Shown in pieces: positions 7,489-15,171 of a DNA stretch of 64,000 nucleotides. A model generated the notes under the pieces. The model ran no database searches, was not told where the DNA came from, and saw only the letters and a program-made list of their open reading frames with translations. The stretch spans positions 62,001-126,000 of the forward strand of contig CAZUJL010000007.1 of assembly GCA_964620045.1 (NCBI GenBank), read 5' to 3'. Positions within the stretch are counted from its first letter, which is position 1, and each line of letters starts with the position of its first letter. This stretch comes from VFKU01 sp964620045. Its GTDB lineage: Bacteria; Hydrogenedentota; Hydrogenedentia; Hydrogenedentales; GCA-2746185. Position numbers and translations under genes: made by a program.

Positions 7489-8984
7489 ACGAGGGTACGA
7501 CTAGGACCAAGACTGCGACCATTGATGCCGCGGGCAAGCCGACGATTATCGGCAACGACAGAGGCCAGGACGAGACCCCAAGCGCCGTATACGTATCGGC
7601 GTCCGGGCCGGTACTCGTGGGTACCGATGCCGTTGAGCAAGGCTACCTCGACCCCGAGCGTTGCTTACGCAATTTTAAGCTCCGGTTGGGCTCGAACGAG
7701 TCGCTCCTGCCGGACCGGCACTTTACCGCCACCGACGCGTTGGCAGCGCTTATCGCCCACATCAAAACCGATGCGGAAAAGTCCACCGGAAAGTCGATGC
7801 ATGAATGTGTCGCGACGTGTCCCGCGAACTTCCGCGACGATGCCAAGCAAGCGCTTTTGGAGGCGTTCAGCCGGAACGGCATCAGCGTGTTGCGTGTAGT
7901 CCCCGAGCCGACTGCGGCGGGCTATGCGTATGCGATCGAAAAGTCGAGACACGAAGATCGCTTTGTCGTCTATGACTTTGGAGGTGGTACCTTCGACGCC
8001 TCGGTCGTGGAAGTGAACGGCGGGCAGATGACGGTACGCGCAACCGAAGGGGTTCCGCAGCTTGGTGGAAATGATCTAAATGAACCCATCCGCCGGCGGC
8101 TGGTCCACGACCTCGAGAAAAAGTTTGGAGCGCTTCCCGACCGTAGCGAAGATCCGTTGCTCCACTATGAACTCGATAACAAGGCGGAAGAGGTCAAACT
8201 CTCGTTGGCTCACCGCCCCAAGGTGTCGTGCGCACTGGGGCACAAGGGTAAACAGATCGTCGTCGAGATTTCCCAGCCGGACTACCACAAGGAAATCGAG
8301 CCGCTCATCCAGAAGTCCATCGTGACCACCGAAGCAGCCATCAAGGCGGCAGGATTCTCTACTGGCGATCTGCGTCACATCCTGATGGTGGGAGGGACGT
8401 CACGGTTTCCCTACGTCCAGGAAATCGTGGCGAAGGCCACGGGTCTCACCCCCAGGCAGGACATCGATCCCAAGAAGGCCATTGCATACGGGGCGGCGCT
8501 TGCGTGTATTTCCGCACTCGCCGAAGAAGGCCGTTCCGCCACGATCCGGGGGCAAGTCATTCCGGTGCCCGAAATGTTCGTTCGTGACGTGACGGCGCAT
8601 GGTGTCGGCTGCTGCGTCGTCGAGGGAGGGGGAAACCGGACGCAGATGGTTAACGCGGTCATCATCGAGCAGAACTCGCCCATTCCCTGCCAGAAGTCCG
8701 ACCTCTTTGCGCTGGAAGATGTCGATCAGACGGAAGCGGTCATCGAAATCCTCCAGGGTGAGTCCGGAGCCAGCCGAGACGACTGTCTGCTCATCGGTGA
8801 GCTGCGTCTGGAAAATCTTCCCAAAGAGATGCACTGTTCGCAGCGCATTAAGGTGGAGTATCGGATTGACTCCAACGGAATGGTCACTGCCACGGCGACA
8901 GATCTCATTTCGAAGAAGCACGCGACCATAGCCGTCGATTACAAGAAGGGGATCAAGCCCAGGGGGAAACCGGCGCTGGTCTAG
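7476..8984 (+). CDS. Lidless Hsp70 (DnaK-like) chaperone
   Basis: A 502-residue Hsp70. The nucleotide-binding domain covers about residues 1-365: phosphate-1 GIDEGTT at the N-terminus, a conserved Lys in NFKLRLG, connect-1 near VVPEPTAAGYAYA, phosphate-2 DFGGGTFD (167-174) and the adenosine motif MVGGTSRFP (from 304). A beta-sandwich substrate-binding region follows to about residue 490. The alpha-helical lid and C-terminal tail of DnaK (638 residues in E. coli) are missing, so it may hold clients loosely or act on a fixed partner. No J-domain gene is present. GrpE-like and vWA genes flank it, which implies a dedicated ATP-driven switch rather than general folding. Confidence 0.9.
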   Translation: MFGIDEGTTRTKTATIDAAGKPTIIGNDRGQDETPSAVYVSASGPVLVGTDAVEQGYLDPERCLRNFKLRLGSNESLLPDRHFTATDALAALIAHIKTDAEKSTGKSMHECVATCPANFRDDAKQALLEAFSRNGISVLRVVPEPTAAGYAYAIEKSRHEDRFVVYDFGGGTFDASVVEVNGGQMTVRATEGVPQLGGNDLNEPIRRRLVHDLEKKFGALPDRSEDPLLHYELDNKAEEVKLSLAHRPKVSCALGHKGKQIVVEISQPDYHKEIEPLIQKSIVTTEAAIKAAGFSTGDLRHILMVGGTSRFPYVQEIVAKATGLTPRQDIDPKKAIAYGAALACISALAEEGRSATIRGQVIPVPEMFVRDVTAHGVGCCVVEGGGNRTQMVNAVIIEQNSPIPCQKSDLFALEDVDQTEAVIEILQGESGASRDDCLLIGELRLENLPKEMHCSQRIKVEYRIDSNGMVTATATDLISKKHATIAVDYKKGIKPRGKPALV

Positions 8985-9020
8985 CTTGGTTGCGACTTTC
9001 CAAAATCGGAGGAAGAAACA

Positions 9021-9662
9021 ATGAACCTGGTAGAACGAATCAGGCGTTTTGCGGATAACACCGCTCCGGTTGCCTACGAACAGCCACCGCACGGTGCTGG
9101 TGTGCGTCTTTCGTGCCTCGTGCTGGACTGTTCCGGCTCCATGACGTGCACAGATTGGTCGCCGAGCCGCCTGGACGGAGCCAAGGAAGCGGCCGAAAAG
9201 TTCTGTGAACGGCTCGCGGCGGAGGATGCCCAGGCACTCGTGTCGATTATTGGTTTTGGCGATCTGGCTTTGGCGTATTGTGCGCCGACCCCATCGTATG
9301 AACTTCAAATCCTCCGAAGTGCCATCAACAGGATTGACACGTTCGGAGAGACCAATATGCGAGCAGGACTGCAGGCTGGGCTGGACATGATCCGCGGCCA
9401 CAGCGGTGAAACGCAGGTCGTTCTTCTTAGCGATGGCCATAACACCGGGCGCAGTCCTCGATCGGTCGCGTCTGCGATCAAGGGCCGCGCAGTTCTCGAA
9501 TGTGTCGGCATCGGAGGCAATTCTGCCGACGTGGATGAAGATCTGCTTAAAGATATCGCGTCCGAGTATCCCGACGGAACGAAGCGGTACCGGTGGATCG
9601 GAGACAAAGAGCGCTTGGTCCGTGAATTCCATCGTATGGCAGGAAGGATTCGCCGTTTATGA
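9021..9662 (+). CDS. von Willebrand factor A domain protein with intact MIDAS
   Basis: A 213-residue protein that is almost entirely one vWA domain. The metal-ion-dependent adhesion site is complete: D36-x-S38-x-S40 (LDCSGSM), the Thr in GETNM and the Asp in LLSDGHNTG. Such domains bind Mg2+ and a ligand acidic residue to hold protein complexes together. A GGAGGAAG ribosome binding site precedes the ATG, 36 bases after the Hsp70 stop. The end overlaps the next membrane-protein gene as ATGA. It resembles stand-alone vWA proteins of TerY type that occur with chaperone-like ATPases in conflict modules. A client or adaptor role for the Hsp70 is inference. Confidence 0.9.
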   Translation: MNLVERIRRFADNTAPVAYEQPPHGAGVRLSCLVLDCSGSMTCTDWSPSRLDGAKEAAEKFCERLAAEDAQALVSIIGFGDLALAYCAPTPSYELQILRSAINRIDTFGETNMRAGLQAGLDMIRGHSGETQVVLLSDGHNTGRSPRSVASAIKGRAVLECVGIGGNSADVDEDLLKDIASEYPDGTKRYRWIGDKERLVREFHRMAGRIRRL

Positions 9663-9958
9663 TTGTCGTACCGCTGCAGGTTACAACCGTTCCTGTCCTC
9701 GTCGCCCTGTGGGCGCTGGATGGCTGTTTGTTGCTCATCATCGCCGGCTTCTTGCTGGGAACGTCCGCACGTGGACGTAGGACGGAGATTTACGCGGCAA
9801 TCGATGCCTCTACTCGACCTGCATTGGCTCTGGTTCGTCGCTGGACCCATCGTCTAATCAAACGACCTGTTTCCGAGAGGGTCCTCCTATGTGTATTGGG
9901 TGCCGGGTTGACGGTGCTCAGGCAGATTCTGGTCCTCGTGCTTTCGAGGATGTCGTAG
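9659..9958 (+). CDS. Small two-helix membrane protein coupled to vWA
   Basis: A 99-residue protein starting within the stop of the vWA gene (ATGA overlap). The N-terminus has a hydrophobic stretch of about residues 4-34, a basic middle (about 36-72, with many Arg), and a second hydrophobic segment at about 74-95. The outline is somewhat like YggT proteins but no defining motif is visible. It may tether the vWA or Hsp70 to the inner membrane. With the proteins at 3688 and 6480 it is the third small membrane protein in this gene train, which hints at membrane location of the system. Confidence 0.65.
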   Translation: MIVVPLQVTTVPVLVALWALDGCLLLIIAGFLLGTSARGRRTEIYAAIDASTRPALALVRRWTHRLIKRPVSERVLLCVLGAGLTVLRQILVLVLSRMS

Positions 9959-9998
9959 GCCGCGGGATCGGCGATCCTCACGCACCCTGTCCCAAACC

Positions 9999-10011
9999 GG
10001 AGTGATACTCC
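9999..10011 (+). promoter_or_regulatory. Hairpin enclosing the ribosome binding site of the HTH gene
   Basis: The palindrome GGAGT-GAT-ACTCC directly precedes the ATG at 10012. GGAG is the only ribosome binding site visible, so folding of the RNA would hide it. It could alternatively be a DNA operator for the small HTH protein. Confidence 0.4.
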
Positions 10012-10251
10012 ATGAACGCCGTCAGAGAAGGCGTAAAAGGCGTCGCGGCGCCCGTCCACGCCGGGGTGCTCCTGTCCCCGCGAGACGTGGCCCTGCGCTG
10101 GGCGTGTTCCCGGACGACGGCACAACGCATCCTGGATCGCGCCGGTGTCTCGCGCGTTAACCTGGGATCCGGCAGAAATGGGCTTGTCCGATATCCCCTG
10201 GATGAAGTGGTCGCCTATGAGCGCAGCCGAACTCATTCGCGGGAGGGGTAG
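10012..10251 (+). CDS. Excisionase/AlpA-like helix-turn-helix protein
   Basis: A 79-residue protein with a MerR-like HTH: LLSPRDVALRWACSRTTAQRIL forms the two helices, followed by a wing (VNLGSGRNGLVRYPLDEVVAY). The final part, a strand and helix reading RYPLDEVVAY, is typical of phage excisionases and AlpA regulators. It ends 18 bases before the convergent integrase stop, the usual place for a recombination directionality factor. It may direct excision or control the operon. Confidence 0.75.
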   Translation: MNAVREGVKGVAAPVHAGVLLSPRDVALRWACSRTTAQRILDRAGVSRVNLGSGRNGLVRYPLDEVVAYERSRTHSREG

Positions 10252-10269
10252 GGTTCTTACGTCATCTTC

Positions 10270-11478
10270 TTAGGTGCGTTTCCCTTCCATTCGCCTGACT
10301 CTTTCGGCTTCAAATGCAACGACATTGGACGGCGCATCGCTCACCTCTGGAGTCGCCATGAATTCCACGGTGTCCACCAGAGACTCGGGCGAAAGCGCAG
10401 CATAGTGACGCCGGCAGATCTCAGGCGAATTACCCATGAGCGTGGCAATCTTGTACAGGCTCTCTCCTTTGATCGCCAGCTGGCTTCCGAAGGTGTGGCG
10501 GTAGATCATGTTGTTCCACCGCAGATTCATTTTTTCGTTGACGCAACGCAAGTGCGCGGAGAAATTGTCTGGGTCCCAACGCATCCCTTGAGGGCTTGGG
10601 AAATACCACCCCGCTGAGGACTCCGGTGGCGTATATCGGCTCAGAAATGATCGCAACGCAGCACTGATAGGCACGCCCCGGTTCGTCTTGGTCTTGGGTT
10701 CCCAGAAGGCGCCCGCCACGGTCTTGGCATGGATCCGGATCAGCCCGCCGGCAGTGCTATCCAGGGCGACATCTTCCTTGAGCAACCACAGCGCTTCTTC
10801 CCGCCGCAGCCCTGCGTAGATATAGACGGCGACCATAGCCTGAAGCTGCGGATGTTCCTTGAGCGCATCCAGCTGCGCCTCGATCTCGGATATCGACATA
10901 AACTCAATTTTGGGCGCAGGCACGCGATAGCGTTCGACCTTGGACACGGGATTGCGCTCGTCCGGCATCCGGACGCCGCGTTGAGACACCGCCCAGTTGA
11001 TCATGCGCATGAGCACTTCCCGGTAGCGATTGGAGGTCTTGGGCGAGTGCCCGCGTACGCGCGCGATCTGCGTGATGAATTCCGAGACCATCCCCGTTGT
11101 GAGTTCTTCGAGATAGTTGGCCTCAAGGCGGGGTGCGCGCCGGCGCTCCCGCGTGACGCCAGGTTTCTCCTGCCGGCCGGTGCCCTTCAATTCAGGACAG
11201 AGCGGGCCGAAGGTCCATCGCAGGTAAGACAGGTTGGCACGGGTGGAGGCGCGCGTCTTGGTCGTCTGTAGAAATTGACAGTACGCTTGGACGATCTCGT
11301 GGAGCGGGGTCTTGGTCGGCAGTCCGCCGTCGCCCCCGCGGGCGAGGGATGTCTCGATTTTGCGCAAGCGGGCCCGCGCCACCTGGTAGGAATCCGTTTC
11401 CAGGGACTTGCGCCGTTCCCGGCCGCCGGCCCGGTAGATTGCGTAGTAAATCCTGCCTCGTTTCTGTAGTCCAGCCAT
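10270..11478 (-). CDS. Tyrosine recombinase (integrase)
   Basis: A 402-residue site-specific recombinase. The N-terminal arm-binding region starts with a strand-rich KRGRIYYAIYRAGGRERRKSL segment, the core-binding SAM-like domain follows, and the catalytic domain spans about residues 190-385. The first catalytic Arg is in YAGLRREEALWLL (about residue 225). The second Arg is in the YRHTFGSQL stretch, a variant of HxxR in which the His position is changed. Asn replaces the third box His in LMGNSPE, and the nucleophile Tyr is in RRHY. It probably integrates at the adjacent tRNA-fMet. A GGGAG ribosome binding site precedes the ATG. It faces the element genes convergently. Confidence 0.93.
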   Translation of the reverse strand: MAGLQKRGRIYYAIYRAGGRERRKSLETDSYQVARARLRKIETSLARGGDGGLPTKTPLHEIVQAYCQFLQTTKTRASTRANLSYLRWTFGPLCPELKGTGRQEKPGVTRERRRAPRLEANYLEELTTGMVSEFITQIARVRGHSPKTSNRYREVLMRMINWAVSQRGVRMPDERNPVSKVERYRVPAPKIEFMSISEIEAQLDALKEHPQLQAMVAVYIYAGLRREEALWLLKEDVALDSTAGGLIRIHAKTVAGAFWEPKTKTNRGVPISAALRSFLSRYTPPESSAGWYFPSPQGMRWDPDNFSAHLRCVNEKMNLRWNNMIYRHTFGSQLAIKGESLYKIATLMGNSPEICRRHYAALSPESLVDTVEFMATPEVSDAPSNVVAFEAERVRRMEGKRT

Positions 11479-11563
11479 TGCTGCGCTCCCATCGGTATAG
11501 ACCGGTTGAGCAGTTGCAATGGGCGCAGGCGACGTCTTTCTTTAGAGCTCCTCTCCCGGTGCC

Positions 11564-11585
11564 GTACTGTACAAAGTACTGTACA
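11564..11585. repeat. Tandem GTACTGTACA repeat upstream of the integrase
   Basis: Two identical decamers GTACTGTACA (11564-11573 and 11576-11585) are 12 bases apart, and each overlaps a palindromic TGTACA core. They lie about 90 bases upstream of the integrase ATG, between it and the tRNA. They may be integrase arm sites or an operator for the element regulator. Confidence 0.55.
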
Positions 11586-11609
11586 GTTGGGGGCAAAAAC
11601 GGGGGTTTG

Positions 11610-11646
11610 GGCAAAAAAAGAGAGACTTACGAAAGTCGTAAGTCTC
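11610..11646 (-). terminator. Intrinsic terminator of tRNA-fMet
   Basis: A perfect ten-base-pair inverted repeat GAGACTTACG (11622-11631) and CGTAAGTCTC (11637-11646) with loop AAAGT begins 13 bases past the tRNA 3' end. It is followed on the minus strand by a run of seven T residues. It fits a rho-independent terminator of the tRNA transcript. The element junction must lie in or near the segment between the integrase and the tRNA. Confidence 0.85.
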
Positions 11647-11658
11647 AGAGAATCAAGT

Positions 11659-11735
<77 letters not shown>

Positions 11736-11865
11736 ACAGTCGTGCGTGTGGTCTTTCAACCACGGCCCGCGAGCATAACAAACGCAGGGGGCGGTTTCAA
11801 GGTTTGTACCATGACGGGTTTGGGCGCGGGAACGTTGCCACTCGCACGCCGTGTTTCCTCGCGCG

Positions 11866-12768
11866 TTAATGCCGGCGGTCGAGGTGGATGCCGCCGGTTT
11901 CCTGTGGGACGCTGCGCCGAATGCGCGAGAGCGTATCTAGCAGATCCTGTGCAGAACTCGTTGCGCCTTCCGGCTTCGTTGTAGAGCAAATCACCAGGTC
12001 AAGAAATTCGCTGGCGATGTCCACGCCGCTGTCCGCCGGCGGATAGCCGAGCGTCTCACGTAGCGAACTCTGATGCTTGCGCCAGCTTTTGAGCAATTTC
12101 GGTCCGTATTCGGCGACTTCGTCCGGCTGCATCAGGCACAGGAAGAATCCGCCGCCCATGTGGCCCGCGAAAAACGTTTCTTCCTTGAATCCTTCACTGG
12201 TCAGGCTGAGCGCGCGGCCCAGGTGGCGCAGGGCCTTGTCGCGCGCCTGCGTGCCTTTTTCCTGGGTTAGTTTGCGCACGCCAAGCAGCTCCACATACAG
12301 CAACGCAAAGGTATCGCCGCGCGTGATGCGCAATTGCAGCCGGCGCCGCGTCTCGTCGTTGTCGGGCAAGCCGGTGACGGGGTCCACATACGCATCGGAC
12401 TGCGCGGAGGCCAGCAGATTGTTGACGCGAAGCACAATCTGGCCGATGTCGGACGGTTTCGGAATGAAGTCGTCGGCGCCCTGCGCGAGCGCATGCTCGA
12501 TTTCTTCCGGGTTGCTCATGGTCGAGAAGAACACGATCGGCAGATGGAACAACTCGGACGCGCGGCGGACGCGCCGGCAAAGTTCAAAGCCGGAGAGATC
12601 GGCCAGCATCGGGTCGACGAGCACGAGGTCGAGGGCTTCGTTTTCGATGATGGTGAGCGCTTCACGGCCGCGCTGGCGCACGGCGCAGTTGTGCCCGGCC
12701 TGGGTCAGCCCCTGCGCCACGCGCGTGGCCATGTCTTTGTCTTTGTCGACGATCAGTATCTTCGCCAT
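11866..12768 (-). CDS. Response regulator with degenerate GGDEF domain
   Basis: A 300-residue protein. The receiver domain occupies about residues 1-120 with acidic residues at ILIVDKDKD, the phospho-acceptor Asp in LVLVDPML and the Lys in DFIPKPS. A diguanylate-cyclase-like domain follows, starting with the typical DPVTGLPDNDETRRRL segment, but the active-site GGDEF is replaced by MGGGFF. It is therefore likely catalytically inactive or a c-di-GMP/protein-binding output. No sensor kinase gene is adjacent. It lies between tRNA-Leu and tRNA-fMet on the same strand and may be co-transcribed with the tRNAs. Confidence 0.85.
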   Translation of the reverse strand: MAKILIVDKDKDMATRVAQGLTQAGHNCAVRQRGREALTIIENEALDLVLVDPMLADLSGFELCRRVRRASELFHLPIVFFSTMSNPEEIEHALAQGADDFIPKPSDIGQIVLRVNNLLASAQSDAYVDPVTGLPDNDETRRRLQLRITRGDTFALLYVELLGVRKLTQEKGTQARDKALRHLGRALSLTSEGFKEETFFAGHMGGGFFLCLMQPDEVAEYGPKLLKSWRKHQSSLRETLGYPPADSGVDIASEFLDLVICSTTKPEGATSSAQDLLDTLSRIRRSVPQETGGIHLDRRH

Positions 12769-12821
12769 AATCCGCCGTGTGTAAGTCTACTGCATGGGGG
12801 AGGGAGTGCCGGTGCGGTGGG

Positions 12822-12904
12822 TGGGCGAGGAGGGATTTGAACCCTCAAGCCCTTGCGAGCAACGGATTTTAAGTCCGTCGTGTATGCCATTCCACCACTC
12901 GCCC
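12822..12904 (-). tRNA. tRNA-Leu (TAA)
   Basis: A class II tRNA of 83 bases with a long variable arm, acceptor pair GGGCGAG/CTCGCCC and anticodon loop CTTAAAA (anticodon TAA). The 3' CCA is not encoded: the discriminator A is followed by CCC. Confidence 0.93.
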
Positions 12905-12930
12905 GTTCAGCGGCGGTGTGAGAGGTAAAT

Positions 12931-13005
12931 TGGAGGCGGCACCCGGACTTGAACCGGGAATACACAGCTTTGCAGGCTGCTGCCTTACCATTTGGCTATG
13001 CCGCC
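12931..13005 (-). tRNA. tRNA-Cys (GCA)
   Basis: A 75-base cloverleaf including encoded CCA, acceptor GGCGGCA paired with TGCCGCC and anticodon GCA. It lies 26 bases upstream of tRNA-Leu on the same strand, so the two probably share a transcript. Confidence 0.94.
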
Positions 13006-13128
13006 GCCTGACGAATTCCCGATCTTAGCGCACGCCGCCGGATCCGTTCAATGCCTCTTCGCGCCCGCCTAGCGTCACTCCGGCCTTCGCGCGCCCATGT
13101 GCGGCACTCAAAGACCTTTCCCGCGTCC

Positions 13129-13156
13129 ATTCTACATGTTTCCGTAAAAGACGCAA
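13129..13156 (-). promoter_or_regulatory. Probable promoter of the tRNA-Cys/tRNA-Leu transcript
   Basis: On the minus strand TTGCGT (13156-13151) and TAGAAT (13134-13129) are separated by 16 bases, upstream of tRNA-Cys. Four and five of six positions match the sigma70 consensus. Confidence 0.45.
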
Positions 13157-13236
13157 CGTACTCGCAGCACCGACCGGAAATCACATAGAATAGACGGCCC
13201 TTTTACGGCGATATTCAGTCACTCGAAAGAACCCTC

Positions 13237-15123
13237 ATGCGATCGGAATACGACATCATCGTGGTGGGCGCGGGCCATGCCGGCGTCGAGGCGGCGCTCG
13301 CGTCGGCGCGCATGGGCAAGCGCACCTTACTCGCCACAATGGCGCTGGACGCGCTCGCCAAGATGCCGTGCAACCCCGCGATCGGCGGCATCGCAAAAGG
13401 CCAATTGGTGCGCGAGATCGACGCCCTCGGCGGCGAGATGGGCCGCTGCACGGACCGCACCGGCATCCAGTTCAAAATGCTGAACCGCTCCAAAGGCCCC
13501 GCCGTGCATTCGCCGCGCGCGCAGGCCGATCGCCACGCGTATGCGCAGGACATGAAATTCGTCTGCGACATGCAGCCGAACCTCGACCTGAAGCAGGTGA
13601 TGGTGGATGACCTCATCGTGCGCGACGGTGTCGTGCAGGGCATTCGCACAGCCATCGGGCAGGAGATTCAGGCGCGCGCGGTCATCGTATGCTCCGGCAC
13701 CTTCCTGGGCGGCAAGCTGCATTTCGGTATGACACAGATCGAGGGTGGACGCGGCGGCGAGATGAACGCGAAGATTTTGTCGAACACCTACCGCTCGCTG
13801 GGTTTCCAGATCGGCCGCATGAAGACAGGCACCGTCCCGCGCATTCACCGGCGAAGCATCAATGTAGATGTGATGACGCCGCAGCCGGGAGACGACGAGC
13901 CGCGGCCGTTTTCGTTCGCGACTCCCATCGAGACCTTCAAGCCAAAGAACGAGCTCTGCTGGCTCGTGTATACGAACGATCGCACACACGAGGTAATTCG
14001 CAAGAATCTGGACAAGTCGCCGCTTTATGCCGGCGTGATCACGGGGATTGGTCCGCGCTATTGCCCGAGCATCGAAGACAAAGTGATGCGGTTCCCGGAT
14101 CGCATGGAGCACCGCGTGTTTCTCGAGCCGGAAGGCCTCACCACGGCCGAAGTCTATGTGAACGGTCTCTCCACCAGCCTGCCGGAGGAAGTGCAGCTCG
14201 CGTATCTGCGCACAATTCCCGGTCTGGAAGAGGCCGAAATCGTGCGGCCCGGATACGCCGTGGAGTACGACTTCATCCCGCCCACGCAGCTCAAGCCAAC
14301 GCTCGAAACCAAGCGCGTGCGTGGGCTGTACCACGCCGGACAGGTGAACGGCACCTCGGGCTACGAGGAGGCCGCCGCGCAGGGCTTGTATGCCGCGCTG
14401 AACGCCGTGCGGCAACTGAACGACGAGGCGCCGCTGTTTATCTCGCGCAGCGAGGGCTATCTCGGTGTGCTGGTGGACGACTTGGTCACGCGCGGCGTCA
14501 TCGAGCCGTACCGCCTGTTTACCTCGCGCGCGGAGTATCGGTTGTTGTTGCGTAACGACAATGCCGACCTCCGGCTCGCGCATTACGGGATCGCGGACGA
14601 AGCCTTCAAGCAGCGCGTGCGCGAGAAAGATATCGTGGCGACAACAGAACTGCAGCGGCTCGGCAGTGTGACGCTGATGCCGTCCGCCGAAGTGAATCAA
14701 GTGTTGGCTGCGCGCGGTTGCGAAGCGCTTGCCGAGCCTCAGCCGGCGTCACGGTTGCTGCGCCGGCCGGATGTCACCCTGCGCGACGTCTGGGCGCTTA
14801 CGCCCCCGCCCGCGCCACTCGGATTTGAAGCCGCCGAGCAGGTGGAAATCCAGGCGAAGTACCAGGGCTACATCGAGCGGCAGCAGCGCGATCAGGAAAA
14901 ATTCGAACGCGCCGAACGTCTGCCCTTGCCGGAAGACTTCGACTATGCCAGCGTACCCGGTCTTCCGGCCGAGAGCCGCCAGCGCCTGAGCGAGATCCGT
15001 CCAGTCAATTTTGGCCAGGCCGCGCGCGTGCCCGGCGTGCGCGCGTCGGACATTTCCATTCTGCACATTTACATCGAGAAACTGCGCCGCCAGCGCGGTG
15101 GGGAAGAACGCGCGGCGTCCTGA
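13237..15123 (+). CDS. mnmG: tRNA uridine-5-carboxymethylaminomethyl modification enzyme MnmG
   Basis: A 628-residue flavoprotein of normal family length. The N-terminal Rossmann motif is VGAGHAGVEAALASARMG, followed by the conserved PCNPAIGGIAKGQLVREIDALGG region in segments. The middle carries the FAD-binding GTFLGGKLHFG, and the C-terminus ends with the conserved RxPGVRASDISIL helix region that contacts MnmE and tRNA. With MnmE it installs carboxymethylaminomethyl on the wobble uridine of certain tRNAs, using FAD and methylene-tetrahydrofolate. It is transcribed away from the tRNA cluster. MnmE and RsmG genes, often adjacent elsewhere, are not seen next to it. Confidence 0.97.
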   Translation: MRSEYDIIVVGAGHAGVEAALASARMGKRTLLATMALDALAKMPCNPAIGGIAKGQLVREIDALGGEMGRCTDRTGIQFKMLNRSKGPAVHSPRAQADRHAYAQDMKFVCDMQPNLDLKQVMVDDLIVRDGVVQGIRTAIGQEIQARAVIVCSGTFLGGKLHFGMTQIEGGRGGEMNAKILSNTYRSLGFQIGRMKTGTVPRIHRRSINVDVMTPQPGDDEPRPFSFATPIETFKPKNELCWLVYTNDRTHEVIRKNLDKSPLYAGVITGIGPRYCPSIEDKVMRFPDRMEHRVFLEPEGLTTAEVYVNGLSTSLPEEVQLAYLRTIPGLEEAEIVRPGYAVEYDFIPPTQLKPTLETKRVRGLYHAGQVNGTSGYEEAAAQGLYAALNAVRQLNDEAPLFISRSEGYLGVLVDDLVTRGVIEPYRLFTSRAEYRLLLRNDNADLRLAHYGIADEAFKQRVREKDIVATTELQRLGSVTLMPSAEVNQVLAARGCEALAEPQPASRLLRRPDVTLRDVWALTPPPAPLGFEAAEQVEIQAKYQGYIERQQRDQEKFERAERLPLPEDFDYASVPGLPAESRQRLSEIRPVNFGQAARVPGVRASDISILHIYIEKLRRQRGGEERAAS

Positions 15124-15171
15124 ACTGTGCATTACGGTGGGGTTTGACAAGCCTTTTAGCCCTTTGTTGGA

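Larger units (their letters stand above)
1789..11658. mobile_element. Integrative element at tRNA-fMet carrying an ATPase-nuclease-chaperone module (left end not defined)
   Basis: A tyrosine integrase (10270-11478) and a small excisionase-like HTH gene (10012-10251) lie beside the 3' end of tRNA-fMet, the classical layout of a tRNA-targeted integrative element. All genes from about 1.8 to 10.25 kb run in the same direction, are closely spaced or overlapping, and encode functions foreign to the housekeeping genes right of the tRNA. No relaxase, type IV secretion, replication, capsid or terminase gene is seen, so it is not an obvious conjugative element or prophage. A duplicated tRNA 3' segment was not found to the left, so the left coordinate is a placeholder; the element may extend beyond position 1. 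Confidence 0.65.

Noticed and set aside
1..10260. Left attachment site as a copy of the tRNA-fMet 3' end
   Set aside because: Reading for the 3' half of the tRNA gene or its terminator hairpin gave no convincing match; the A-run at 1610 is shared only by chance.
11564..11585. LexA/SOS box at the integrase
   Set aside because: CTGT and ACAG are present, but the spacing between them is 12 or zero bases rather than eight, so it does not match the standard E. coli-type operator.
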